Shown piece by piece: positions 36,329-47,734 of a stretch of 64,000 nucleotides of DNA (its first letter is position 1; each line of letters begins with the position of its first letter). The DNA is from Delphinapterus leucas (Eukaryota > Chordata > Mammalia > Artiodactyla > Monodontidae). The position numbers were made by a program, and so were the translations under genes. The notes under the pieces are model-generated. The model saw nothing but the letters and a program-made list of their open reading frames with translations. It did not search any database and had not been told where the DNA came from. Location of the stretch: contig NW_022098069.1 in assembly GCF_002288925.2 (NCBI RefSeq), positions 79,983,608 through 80,047,607 of the forward strand, in the 5' to 3' direction.

Positions 36329-36361
36329 TATTTATATTCACTGACTCAGTGAATATAAATA
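36329..36361. repeat. Perfect 16-bp-arm palindrome centred on an AP-1 site
   Basis: Arms 'tatttatattcactga' and its exact complement flank a single C. The centre spells TGACTCA (36342-36348), the consensus AP-1 (Fos/Jun) site. Part of the unit recurs with a second TGACTCA at 36380-36386. Binding is inference only. Confidence 0.85.
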
Positions 36362-36390
36362 GTATATATTTATATTCACTGACTCAGTAT

Positions 36391-36471
36391 TAATATTTAC
36401 ATATACAATATTTACATATACAATAAATATACAATAATATTTACATATACAATATTTACATATACAATAAA
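36391..36471. repeat. AT-rich minisatellite, two 37-bp copies
   Basis: Copies at 36391-36427 and 36435-36471 are identical over 37 bp. Each holds two 'atttacatatacaat' subunits and ends AATAAA. The period is 44 bp. The tract is likely unstable in length. Confidence 0.9.
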
Positions 36472-37112
36472 AATTAAGGATTATTTTTAAGCAAGGAAAA
36501 ATATATTTGATGGGTTTGAATATGACAACTATATAATGGATCTATCGTGACCACAGCGAGTATGTTTTCTTAGGTCCAGAATTATATTCCTCTTCTGAGG
36601 TTTATTTTGTCTCCTTAAACAGAAGGATAATATATCATAGTGAGCTTTTGACGTCCTTGGAACAAGGCCATTTTCTCAAATATTATCTCCCTTGCTTTAC
36701 AAGAAACTACTCAGTATGTACTTTTGAGAATAACATTGACCTTTTTCACAGCGGTACTCTACTACCACATCTTATTTAATTCATTACCATCCCTTGCCTT
36801 TCTCTGATTCCTGTTTTCTAAAAGAATTCCACCCTCTAATTTGAAGCTATGTCTTTTTGTTTAAGAAATTGTCTGAAGCAGTCATCCACATTAACTTTTC
36901 AGTAGGTTTGTGACTGCCAGTCTTTACACTGTCTGTGTTTCTGCTACTTGAAAAAAAAGCAGAGTAATAAATTTGACTAGAAATAATTTCCAATGTAGGC
37001 ATAAATTTCTGAATCTTCAAGAGATCAGAGACAATTGTTTCACATATTATCCAGAAACAATAAATTATCCATTTATTATTCAATAAATGTTTACACAGCT
37101 CTTTATTTAGTG
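36472..37112. other. Nothing recognised
   Basis: No repeat family or gene is recognised. A 78-codon minus-strand frame (36847-37083) has no domain. Confidence 0.35.
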
Positions 37113-37639
37113 ATACACTGTTTTGTTGTCACAAAAGTATCCTACAATGAAGTGGCATAAATACAACAGAATTTTATTGGTCTTTTATGGAAACTGCCAT
37201 AGTGGCAGTTGGTGTCACAGCAGATGCTTCTATACCACCCATCACACAAGAACCCTGATTCCGTCCAACTTGTTGCTCTCACATCCCTGAGATGCTGTCC
37301 TCAGGTGCACAGGTGATGCTGCTCCCGCTATCATGTTCACATCCCAGCCTATAGGAAAGGGGAAAGTGAGGAAGTAGAAGGCAAACAATATCCTAAAAAA
37401 TATGCACTCAGGGAGTACATGCATCACTGTCATTTCATTCTATTTGCTATAGTTAGTAGCATGCTCACACCTAACTACAAAGAGACTCAGAAATATAGTC
37501 TCTAACATATGACCCCTTATGACCTCATGTTAACTCAATAAGATGCAAAAACCCTGTTTCCAAATAAGGTCACATTCACAGGGACCAGGAGTTAGGACTT
37601 GGTCTTATCTTTTCAGGAGACACTATTAAATCCACTACA
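37113..37639 (-). mobile_element. MaLR-type LTR, antisense, with unresolved middle
   Basis: The left end ('gaagtggcataaatacaaca', then 'gaattttattggtc') matches the complement of an MLT1 LTR 3' end. The right end ('ttccaaataaggtcacattc', then 'gttaggacttggtc', then 'aggagacactattaaatcca') matches its 5' end. The centre (about 37220-37490) does not fit MLT1 as I know it and may be a nested older repeat or another subfamily. Confidence 0.65.
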
Positions 37640-37979
37640 AAGAAGAAATTTATTTATCATGAGATTCCTCAACTTTTTCCTCAGTGTTTTCTCCCACCCT
37701 TATAAACCTATCTGCAACACATCTATCCTTAATATTTTTATTAATTTAATAGAACCCGGTGTAAATTTCCCCAACCAAGTTTCACTAAGTAACCTACGTC
37801 TAGGTTGACATCCATCTGAAAAATAGATTTAACCATCCTCATCCTCCCCCCTCCCCCATTTACCACCTGTATTCCCTCAGGCTTTGTCTTTAATTCTATC
37901 TCAGCTTGAACATAAACAAACAAATGAAAGCCCTGATCTCAAAATACACTCTACCTAAGAACTGTTTTTCATCCTCCCT

Positions 37980-38590
37980 TCTTACCTATACTTCCAAGGA
38001 TTCCTCATATCACTTCCACTTTCCCAAATTCCCATTTATAACTTGGTCTAATCCACTGGGACTTTTACCTTGCCATTTTACTGAAGCTACTATTGCTGAA
38101 ATGAGCAACGTCCTTCAATTGCCCAATCCATGGCTTACTTTAAGTTCTGATTTTACTTGACACACCTGTGATATTATATTCTGCTACTTATGACTTTCTT
38201 CTCTAATCTCTTTCTTTTTTGGCTTCTGGGATGCTACTCTTCTAATTTCTTCATTCCTTCCCTCTTTCTCTCCATGAGCTTCTCTCTCTCTCTCTTTCCT
38301 TCTTAAATGTTAGTATCTACTAACAGTTTTTGCCCTCAACTTCTCTCAAGCTCTATTTATACCAATGGCTACCACTGCCTCTGATATGCTGTCCACTTCC
38401 AAATATTTAGCCCCAGCCCAATCTTATATTCTAAGATTCAGATCTGCTGTTGATCTTTCCCTGGATAAATTCCAGGCAACTGAAAATAGGATGTTAAAAA
38501 CTGTACTCAATAATTCTCTTCTACTAACCAGTCCTCCACTTACATTTGCTATCCAGTTAATAATTGTATCAAGATAAGATCAGTAAAGCA
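37980..38590 (+). repeat. L2 LINE ORF2 (RT region) fragment, sense
   Basis: Order and wording follow the L2 reverse transcriptase: 'tttttggcttctgggatgct', then a CT-rich 'cattccttccctctttctct' segment, 'ttcttaaatgttagtatcta', and 'ccaatggctaccactgcctc' followed by 'ccccagcccaatc'. Stops and frameshifts abound. L2 is an extinct LINE of the CR1 clade in mammals. Confidence 0.75.
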
Positions 38591-38622
38591 ATACAGTCAG
38601 GATGCATAAAAAATAAGCATTT

Positions 38623-38829
38623 GGGCTTCCCTGGTGGCGCAGTGGTTGAGAGTCCGCCTGCCGATGCAGGGGACACGGGTTCGTGCCCCAGTCCGGGAAG
38701 ATCCCACATGCCGCGGAGCGGCTGGGCCGGTGAGCCATGGCCGCTGGGCCTGCGCGTCCGGAGCCTGTGCTCCACAACGGGAGAGGCCACAACCGTGAGA
38801 GGCCCACATACCGCAAAAAAAAAAAAAAA
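38623..38829 (+). mobile_element. Young CHR-type SINE (+)
   Basis: A box 'ggtggcgcagtggttgagag', B box 'gggttcgtgcccc', full CHR body and a 17-A tail. Many CpGs are intact. The TSD is 'aagcattt' (38615-38622 and 38830-38837). It lies at the 3' edge of the L2 remnant. Six overlapping frames of 70-91 codons across it are spurious. Confidence 0.95.
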
Positions 38830-38837
38830 AAGCATTT

Positions 38838-39599
38838 AGTCTATTTTTATATTATATATATATTTCTATATACCTATATATTATCCATGTCTATACCTCT
38901 ATCTGTCTACATAAGTTTTATCTCTAATTTAGCTATCTATCATTTATTTTAAGGATTTTTCCTTACATAATTCCTTACACAATTCACAATTGTGGGGACA
39001 TACAGTCTATGTGAGACTGATGTTTCTGTATCTGATGTTGGAGACCGAGCTCTGAATGACAAGCAGTCAGAAAAGGGAAATGGAGGTAAAATGAGGAAAA
39101 GCAAAGACAAACAGGAACCTGAATCTGAGCTGGAAATTATGAGTGTGCTCTGGAAACCAGTACCCTCTCTCATCATCTCCAAATCTCCAACTGGAGGATG
39201 GGTGGCCTGCAGGAGAAGCTATCACTCTTCATCATAGAGCTAAATACACACCTGACCTAGAGAAGCTAGAATAGGAGGCTCGGCAGGAGGTGGCATTGCT
39301 GTGACCCACCTACTACCCGAGCCCACCAGATGAGCCAACAGGTAAATATCAACACGCACAACCTGCCACAACAACCCGCACCCACTCTAAAGTTTTGGAG
39401 CACAAGAAGATGGCTGTTGCTTCATTTATTCCTTCCAGACTTTATGCAAAATATCTCTCATGGTTCATGCTGACCCAGAATTAGGCAGGGAAGGAAACTC
39501 TGAGAAATATGATTCCATCTTATCTCAGCTGACTTGCTACAAATCCATCACAATGCTATCAGTGTAATACACAAAACTGGAAGCCTTTCAACTTCATTT
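38838..39599. other. Nothing recognised
   Basis: Short TATA/CTAT-rich start, then mixed sequence. Opposite frames at 38949-39182 (-) and 38992-39237 (+) of about 80 codons have no domain. Confidence 0.35.
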
Positions 39600-39985
39600 A
39601 CACTCTTCTTCCTTATTCAAGCTCTCAGTAAATCCTGTCCTTTCATCTTACAACACATATATCATTCAGCACTGTGAATGCACCTTCACCTATTTTTTCT
39701 CCTCAGTTCACGTACGAATCACATTTTATCTTATTGTTAAGAAAGAAAAACTTTCCCTGATTTTTTTTAACAAAGGCTTCATTGTCTTACAAATTCATCC
39801 TCCACAGATTTATGTTCCATAAAAAAGTCTAGTTGTATTTCAATATGCTTGAAACTGTCCATGATATACAGTGTCACAAAGGATAAATTCTAAATCAGGC
39901 CATACTCATTCTCCCATTTTATAACCTTTGTCCACCCACCCAATACTCTGCCCTCCAGCCATACCAAACACATCATGAGATTTAA
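39600..39985 (+). repeat. Possible L2 LINE fragment, sense
   Basis: Patches 'aggataaattctaaatcagg' and 'actctgccctccagccatac' fit the L2 3' ORF region order. The rest is weak. Confidence 0.45.
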
Positions 39986-40639
39986 ATATGTTAATTATTT
40001 TATGGTGGTTATATTTTTATTATACTTGTTATTTGAAATGTGGGTTAGGTATTTAGTTGTTAATACCGAAAAGCACTGTCAAAGGCTGATCACACATTAA
40101 GAGTATGGGATAAAGCCCTTTAAATCTGATCTCTCATCTTGAATATGACTGCTTAAATCCTACTTCTTAAAAACTTACATACACTTGACAATTTAAGAGA
40201 AGATCTGAAGTATTGTTTGGGAGACACCTCTGAAGTCTTTGAAAATGATTATTGACTAAAATATTTAGTCTCAACAAGATCAAGAGAAGTACCAAGCTAC
40301 ATGGGAGACAAGAGGTTTGAAAGGGAGCAAATTAGGAGAAATATGGAGTTAACATTTCCTCTAGAATCCAGATCTAAGAAATAATAGCTTATTCTGCTGT
40401 GCTTTGCATGTTTTATGATCTCCATTAATGTTTATTTGCTTTATTTTCAATTTTTATTATTGTTATTTTTATATATGTCATAAAACAAGTTTAACTTGCA
40501 AGGGAAGATGGCCCAAGATAAGTTAATTTTCTCTGGCTTATCTATAATTGAATAGTTATAGCCAGAATATCAGGTCCATTATTTTGCAGGAATTTTGCAT
40601 AATCAAAATACTAGAAAAAAGAAAGAAAGATAGCCACTG
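39986..40639. other. Nothing recognised
   Basis: AT-rich, with no repeat or gene recognised. Confidence 0.35.
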
Positions 40640-40782
40640 TGGGAAATAGTTATATTAATGACTTCTACCAATCCTGGAAGATATGAGCTTAGGTAGTTCC
40701 CTCCCACAATACCTGAGCTTGACCATGTGACTTACTTTAGCCAATGGAACATTAGCCTATATGACATACACAGAGAATTTTT
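40640..40782 (+). repeat. LTR-like ancient repeat, left part
   Basis: 'cctgagcttgaccatgtgac', then 'ttactttagccaatggaaca', is the start of a common mammalian interspersed repeat whose later part appears at about 43080-43160. The two parts are separated by the L1 at 40783-43047. A second, fuller copy of the family lies at about 43860-44365. I do not recall its exact name. Confidence 0.5.
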
Positions 40783-42083
40783 TTTTTATACAGCAGGTTC
40801 TTATTAGTCATCCATTTTATACACGTCAGTGTATACATGTCAATTCCAATCTCACAATTCATCACAGCACCACCCCCACTCCACAGCTTTCCTCCCTTGG
40901 TGTCCATATGTTTGTTCTCTACATCTGTGTCTCTATTTCTGCCCTGCAAACCAGTTCATCTGTACCATTTTTCTAGGTTCCACATATATGCATTAATATA
41001 TGATATTTTTTTCTTTCTGACTTACTTCACTATGTATGACACTTTCTACATCCATCCACGTCTCAAAAAATGACCCAATTTCATTCCTTTTTATGGCTGA
41101 GTAATATTCCATTGTATATATGTATCACATCTTCTTTATCCATTCGTCTGTCAATGGGCATTTACATTGCTTCTATGACCTGGCTATTGTAAAGAGTGCT
41201 GCAATGAATGTTGGGGTGCATGTGTCTTTTTGAATTATGGTTTTCTCTGGGTATATGCCCATAGTGGGATTGCTGGATCATATGGTAATTCTATTTTTAG
41301 TTTTTTGAGGGACGTCCATACTGTTCTCCATAGTGGCTGTATCAATTTACATTCCCACCAACAGTGCAAGAAGGTTCCCTTTTCTCCACACCCTCTCCAG
41401 CATTTGCTGTTTGTAGATTTTCTGATGATGCCCATTCTAACTGGTGTGAGGTGATACCTCATTGTAGTTTTGATTTGTATTTCTCTAATAATTAGTGATG
41501 TTGAGCAGCTTTTCATGTGCTTCTTGGCCATCTGTATGTCTTCTTTGGAGAAATGTCTATTTAGATCTTCTGCCCATTTTTGGATTGGGTTGTTTGTTTT
41601 TTTAATATTGAGCTGCATGAGCTGTTTATATATTTTGGAGATTAATCCTTTGTCTGTTGATTCATTTGCAATATTTTCTCCCATTCTGAGTGTTGTCTTT
41701 TTGTCTTGTTTATGGTTTCCTTTGCTGGGCAAAACCTTTGAAGTTTCATTAGATCCCATTTGTTTATTTTTGTTATTTCCGTTACTCTAGGAGGTGAATC
41801 AAAAAAGATCTTGCTGTGATTTATATCAAAGAGTGTTCTTCCTATGTTTTCCTCTAAGAGTTTTATACTGTCCACCCTTACATTTAGGTCTCTAGTCCAT
41901 TTTGAGTTTATTTTTGTGTATGGTGTTAGGGACTGTTCTAATTTCATTCTTTTACATGTAGCTGTCCAGTTTTCCTAGCACCACTTATTGAAGAGACTGT
42001 CTTTTCTCCATTGTACAGCCTTGCCTCCTTTGTCATAGATTTGTTGACCATAGGTGCATGGGTTTATCTCTGGGCTTTCTATC

Positions 42084-42301
42084 CTTTTTTTTTTTTTTTT
42101 TTTTTTTTTAACGGTACACGGGCCTCTCACTGTTGTGGCCTCTCCCGTTGCAGAGCACAGGCTCCGGATGCACAGGCTCAGTGGCCATGGCTCATGGGCC
42201 CAGCCACTCTGCGGCATGTGGGATCTTCCCGGAACGGGGCACGAACCTGTGTCCCCTGAATCAGCAGGCGGACTCTCAACCACTGCGCCACCAGGGAAGC
42301 C
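42084..42301 (-). mobile_element. CHR-type SINE, antisense, inside L1
   Basis: A T-run of over 20 is followed by the complement of the CHR body and head. The TSD 'ctgggctttctatc' against 'ctgggctttctctc' lies at 42070-42083 and 42302-42315 (one mismatch). Several CpGs have decayed. It postdates the host L1. Frames of 64-111 codons over it are spurious. Confidence 0.95.
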
Positions 42302-42863
42302 CTGGGCTTTCTCTCTTGTTCCATTGATCTATGTTTCTGTTTTTGTTCCAGTACCATATTGTCTTGATTACTGTAGCTTTATAGTATAGTCTGAAGTCAG
42401 GGAGCCTGATTCCTCCAGCTCCGTTTTATTCCCTCAAGACTGCTTTGGCTATTCGGGGTCTTTAGTGTCTCCATACAAATTTTAAGATTTTTTTGTTCTA
42501 GCTCCGTAAAAAGTGCCATTGGTAATTTGATAGGGATTGCATTGAATCTGTAGATTGCTTTGGGTAGTAGAGTCATTTTCACAATATTGATCCTTACAAT
42601 CCAAGAACATGGTATATCTCTCCATCTGTTGGTATCATCTTTAATTTCTTTCATCAGTGTCTTATAGTTTTCTGCATATAGGTCTTTTGTCTCCCTAGGT
42701 AGGTTTATTCCTAGGTATTTTATTCTTTTTGTTGCAATGGTAAATGGGAGTGTTTTCTTAATTTCTCTTTCAGATTTTTCATCATTAGTGTATAGGAATG
42801 CAAGAGATTTCTGTGCATTAACTTGTATCCTGCAACTTTACCAAATTCATTGATTAGCTCTAG

Positions 42864-43009
42864 TAGTTTTTTGGTGACATTTTTAGCATTCTCTATGTAT
42901 AGTATCATGTCATCTGCAAACAGTATAGTATCATGTCACCTGCAAACAGTAGTTTTCTGGTGGCATATTTAGCATTCTCTATGTATAGTATCATGTCATC
43001 TGCAAACAG
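42864..43009. repeat. Local tandem triplication inside L1 ORF2
   Basis: A 60-bp unit at 42864-42923 is repeated at 42950-43009, with a partial 26-bp unit (42924-42949) between. All three end in 'ctgcaaacag'. A few substitutions separate the copies, so the event is not very recent. Confidence 0.9.
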
Positions 43010-43059
43010 TGACAGTTTTACTTCTTTTCCAATTTGTATTTCTTTTTCAGAGAATTTTT

Positions 43060-43160
43060 AGATTTTTATATATGGAGGTTTCTCTTGTTGGAAGTTAAGA
43101 GAAACTAGGGAAACCCAGGCTAGCCTATAGGAAGGCCATGTATAGGAAAATTGAGGTAAA
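43060..43160 (+). repeat. LTR-like ancient repeat, right part
   Basis: 'ccaggctagcctataggaag' followed by 'gccatgtatagg' parallels 'aagctagctgctggaaaggc' at 44198 in the second copy. This supports an element split by the L1. Confidence 0.45.
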
Positions 43161-43859
43161 ACAAAAGAGAAAAAGAAGAATCTAAAAAGAATCTAAGTGT
43201 TCAGTTCTTCAGCCACCTGACAAACCCAAAGTAGAGAAAATATTGTCTTAAAAAGAATTATAGAAGTGGCTTTTGAATCATGGAGTAAATATTGATAAGA
43301 TTCATGGGTAATACCCCAAAAGTTAAAGATAATTGTATTTTAAAAGGTCACCTAAAGACTGGACTTTAAGAAACTGAAATGATTCAAAGTGAAAAAAAAA
43401 AAAGTCTTCTGTTTTTCCAACTTCATATGATTAGGAAACATGGTGAAAGCTGTACAACTGCAAACACAGGCCATTACTTACGGAAAAGGAATAATGTCTT
43501 AGAGAGCAGAACCCACAGCCCAAACAACAGATCCAAGCACCAGAACAATTGGATAGGGAGTTTCACCAAAGAACTGGAGCTGGGCCTTAATCAAAAAAAA
43601 AAAAATTTCTATCCCTAGAATAGGGGAGCTGAAAATGTGTGTCTGGCTGAATTTTAAAATTGCTATGATCCAGTGTTCCTATGTGCTTTAATTACTTCCA
43701 GTTTTTAAATGCAAATGTAAAAATCTATTATGTTGTCCCTGTCTTAACTTTGTCTGAACAGATATCTTTTTGTTTTAATTCTAAAGTCTATGTGTAAAGA
43801 GGAGAAATACTCAAGGAGTTATATTAAGATGAATGAAGTTATATTCATCTGCCTCCTGC
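43161..43859. other. Nothing recognised
   Basis: A-rich runs at 43393-43404 and 43592-43604. A 79-codon frame at 43379-43618 includes these A-runs and is not convincing. Confidence 0.35.
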
Positions 43860-44365
43860 TGTAATCCAAATCCTGAGATCATGGAACTTAGACTTAATGC
43901 CTGACTATTTGAGATTTGGGGTATCTTGGAATGGGCTAAGTATATTTTCCATGAAGTAAGGATGTGAATTGTTAGAGCCACATTCTCTGGTAGGTTGTTA
44001 CATTAATGTCCAGCAATTAATTATACCTCATGGTTATCCTGACCATTGTGTAGTCTCTTCTCATATTGAATCTAAGCTTGTTCATTTAGCTTGTTTTGAC
44101 CAGTGGGACATTGGAAAATGTGACAGAGGTAGAGGCTTGATAACCTCATGCACTGACACTTGTCCTTTTGGAACTCAGTGACCATATGAGAAATCCTAAG
44201 CTAGCTGCTGGAAAGGCCATGTAGAGAGTATAGTAATACGTCAGTTAACAGCCTCAATCCAACGACACATCTGCCCAAATTCCCAACTCACAAAATTGTG
44301 ACAAAAAACAGGTTTGCTTTTTAGGCTACTAAGTGTGGGAGTGGTTTGTTAAGCAACAATATATA
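43860..44365 (+). repeat. LTR-like ancient repeat, second copy
   Basis: 'gttttgaccagtgggacatt', then 'gtgacagaggtagaggcttg', then 'ctactaagtgtgggagtggt' and 'ttgttaagcaacaatatata' follow the order of a common mammalian repeat ending near 'taactgatac'. Class (LTR or other) is not resolved. Confidence 0.55.
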
Positions 44366-46169
44366 AATGAAACAACTGGTAAAGAAGCCTTATTAGTGTC
44401 CTAATGTAAAGTATTTGCTTACTGCCATGGTCAAACAAATGGAAATTATATAAACTTTGTTATAACATATTTTATGAATATTTTAACATTTTTACTTCAA
44501 AAAAACAGTGAAATATACCTAACATCAATATATTAGCAAGAAGATATTCCATGTATGTTTATACCTACACAACAGAGTAAAATGAATTATAAAGGAACAA
44601 TTTATTTTCATAATGCATATCTAGTATATTGGTGTATAATTATGATCAATACATTAGAAGAACATGTGTATATTTCTCATCTTAAGAAATTTAAATATTT
44701 TCACAAGGGAAAATGAGACTATCTATCATCTATATATCTATGTACCTATCATCTATCTATGTAATCTATCAATCTATCATCTATCTCCAAATGTACAACA
44801 TTGATATGTATTATTAGTGAAAAAAGACACAAATAGTTTTTAAGTAACTTGAAAAACACTAGAAAATTCAGATCAATTTTGCCTTATCACAGTGCCTATA
44901 ACATTTAGTACGCTTTCAATAAATATTTTAGTTATCATTATTAACAAGAATACTATTGTACTAGCAAATTCTCCACACACACTATAAGTCAGTTTTGTCT
45001 GTACTTAATTCCAGTTCCCAGAGGTAACGGACTCTTCTGTTGTCCTCATTCTTTGGCAGTCAGAATATGTGTCTGGTGATGATGCTTAAAAATGTGAATA
45101 TTTCTGCAAAACCACTCTGCAAAGTATATAAAATGCATTGAAAATAATATCTTCATAAGGGTCTTTTCATTATAATTAAATCACAACTCAGAAACGTTTT
45201 AAAGACAGCATTTTAGTGATAAATCTTGAAGCGTGGCAAGCTTACAATACAGTTTTCTATGCTCATCAAATATGAATTGAGTAGCTTATTATGATGGTAG
45301 TTTTGAAATATAGTACACCTGTGTGAAGCACTATTATAATGGCCTATATCCAATTTGCATAATGTCAATCATTTAGCATTCAATGGGATGGCTTTATTTT
45401 AAATTAAAATAATGTTTTCCTAACTTCAAAGTAAGTAAGATTGTGATTAAACTTGTATTTCCTGATCTGTAAAGCACTATTTATTCTTTTCAAAAGTCAC
45501 TTATGTACATAATTATTTCACACACTTAATGTTAGGGATGTGATCATAAAAGGAGACTTTTAATTGAAATGTAGGTAGACACAATGCTATGTTTCATATA
45601 AAGAGGTTAAATTACAGCAAGGTAAAAATGAAAATAATAACAGTTTCTTCTCCCAATTTAATATTCACAAACTTTAAAATATCAAGCTTATGCTGTCATT
45701 TAATCATTGTCTCTTAGTGGAGGACCCCCATATCCCATTGTACCAATTTTGTTTCTATTCAAATTATCTTAAACTTTTGCCATATTGTCCATGAGTCAAG
45801 CCACTTGTGGACACAGGATAACAAGATAGGCTCAATAGTCATGGAAGGTAATAGGAGAGAAATATAGATCATATCATAAAAGCATTACTGCTCAATTCAA
45901 AGAAATGCTTCGATATTCATACAGTGTGTGTCCTATTTGAAGATACTGATCTTGAGGCAAATACATAGGCCCTCTTTTTTAAAAAACTGGTAATCTAACC
46001 CAAACTGCTAAGAAGCACTTGGATTATTAGCAAATTTTGGAAAACACAAGAAAAAGAGAATATATGATCACTGTGGTATAGAAACTCCTCTCTTGGTGAT
46101 GCCTAATAAACTGTTTCCACTAGTTCATTCCAGTCTTCAATTGCATTTTCATCAACCAGATAGTTTGCT
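44366..46169. other. Mostly unassigned, with a TCTA tract and a MIR/L2 tail
   Basis: A degenerate (ATCT)n tract lies at about 44718-44790. A MIR/L2-like tail ('cagtgcctataacatttagt', then 'caataaatattt') lies at about 44890-44930. The remainder is AT-rich with nothing recognised. Confidence 0.4.
44718..44790. repeat. Degenerate (ATCT)n tract
   Basis: Repeated ATCT and CTAT words with interruptions. Confidence 0.85.
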
Positions 46170-46455
46170 TCATGCTGAGAGTGGATGAATAAGACATAGT
46201 GCCCATCTTCAAAGCTATTGCAGGCAAATCTAGTATGATGACAGTCCAAAATAATTAGGGCTCATGACAGCGGTATGAGCCAGTGCTATGGATACATAGA
46301 GGAAGGGATTCTCTCTCTGAGAGAATAAGGTGGGCTTTCCCGAGAAGGCTGTGCTTGGACTGAAGTTTTGAAGAATTAGTAAAACGTATTTGAATGGAAG
46401 TAAAGCAGCCCAGGCAGGGATGGGAGTAGCGTCTGTGCATGCGTGAAGTTATCCA
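46170..46455 (-). repeat. L2 LINE fragment, antisense
   Basis: 'aaggtgggctttcccgagaa', then 'aagcagcccaggcaggga', fits the complement of the L2 3' region in order. The 70-codon frame is incidental. Confidence 0.55.
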
Positions 46456-47509
46456 GTTGACCCTCACGAGGGCTTCCTCTATGTGAATCTAAATGTGTTT
46501 AGGGAGATGAAACAAAATTGTTATTAGTAATGTTATTCTTGCATACCTTTTGCAGTTTTGATTTCAATATATATGATTATATGTATTGAAATTGAGAGAA
46601 AAGAAAATGTATTATTCATATTATTTTGTTATTTGATTACATAAAATGAATAAGCAATGTTGACAAAAGAAAGAAATTATGTAAATTGATAGAGATAGAA
46701 AGGGCAGAGGATTCGATAAGTGTGTAGGTATAAGTCTAAACGATAAGTGGAGAATGAGCATATCATGGGGGTTACGCATTGTCTGAAAGTGTGATTCTAC
46801 TCTTGTTCAGGTGTATTACCAGGGAGATTTTAATGGCGTTAACACTCTGTTTTTTGATCAAACCAACATCCAGATAAAAGCATTCACAGTGCCTATTATT
46901 TTATTTTTAACAGTCTCTCACTTTTCATTCAAGGGACCTTTTTCCATTTAGTTGGTATTCATGATTATTTCCCATAACCAGTAGGATCTTTCCATAAAGT
47001 AGTCTGCCGTACTTAAGGAGTTACATTTGTCTTCCTTGATATAGAAAAATATTCTGTCTCAGTCTTCTCTTGCTGACTGATTCAGGCACTTGACAGATGC
47101 TCAGGGAGTGACAAATCCAGTTAAGGAGCATCAATTATAGAGAGCTCCTTTAATAAGCTTTTTTCTATATATATTTCATGCTCTATATGATAGAGGTAGC
47201 ATATCTGGTCTTATGTCAATATAATATTTAGTAGTTTGATACAATTTTATAAGGTTCAAAAGCAAGCAAAACTAAACAATAAGTAGATAAATATATATGG
47301 TAAACACTTTTTAAGATGAAATGTTGGTAAAATTCAGGATAATGATGACATTTATCATGGAGGGAGGTGATAATTTCAATATGATTGAACATATTATTTT
47401 TCTAAAATTTGGTGGTGAGTTACTGGTATTCATTTTCATTGTATTATGATGATTCAGAAACTACATTTATGTTATATACTTTCTCCTGATTCTTTCAATA
47501 TAACATCAT
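46456..47509. other. Nothing recognised
   Basis: AT-rich, with no repeat or gene recognised. Confidence 0.35.
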
Positions 47510-47690
47510 TTTAAAGCACTGGATTGGGAGTCAAGAGAAGTAACTCTAGTCTCAACTGGGCCATTAACCAATTCTGTGGTATTTGACATGGAACTGAATA
47601 CTCTGGCTATAGTGTCATATGTAAAGTAAGCATCTAAGCTGTATACATTCTACTGTCTCTTCTGTATAAAAATTCTATGACTTTTAATAT
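47510..47690 (+). repeat. MIR SINE
   Basis: 'cactggattgggagtcaaga', then 'ctagtctcaactgggccatt' and 'aaccaattctgtggtatttg', is MIR-like in order (variant with 'gccactaactagctgtg'). Confidence 0.65.
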
Positions 47691-47734
47691 ATAATAGAAA
47701 AGCTATTGCATTCATAATGGGGACCTGGAAAAAT

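Larger units (their letters stand above)
40783..43047 (-). mobile_element. Young L1, 2.27 kb, 5'-truncated, antisense, 12-bp TSD
   Basis: Complement of the L1 3'UTR (T-run, 'cagcaggttcttattagtca') and of the 3' part of ORF2. A TSD 'cagagaattttt' flanks it at 40771-40782 and 43048-43059. It carries a CHR SINE (42084-42301) and a local triplication (42864-43009). The left (3') poly(A) is short. It is the longest young L1 in the window. Confidence 0.96.
41090..43047 (-). pseudogene. L1 ORF2 C-terminal remnant, disrupted
   Basis: Minus-strand frames read as L1 ORF2. At 42654-42397 is the stretch [16 protein letters not shown]. At 41759-41235 (174 codons) lies the region ending in the cysteine-rich block [18 protein letters not shown]. 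That block is intact in spacing (C-x3-C-x7-H-x-x-x-C type). Just after it the frame shifts (normal 'P-L-L-G-I' becomes 'P-L-W-A-Y'). The N-terminal endonuclease and the RT active site lie upstream of the truncation and are absent. Together with the inserted SINE, this makes it non-functional. Confidence 0.9.

Noticed and set aside
41235..41759. 174-codon minus-strand frame as a host gene
   Set aside because: It is the L1 ORF2 C-terminal region with its C-W-R-G-C-G block, inside a truncated, SINE-interrupted L1.
44718..44790. Repeated short units as a CRISPR-like array
   Set aside because: It is a degenerate ATCT microsatellite without regular spacers, in a mammalian genome.
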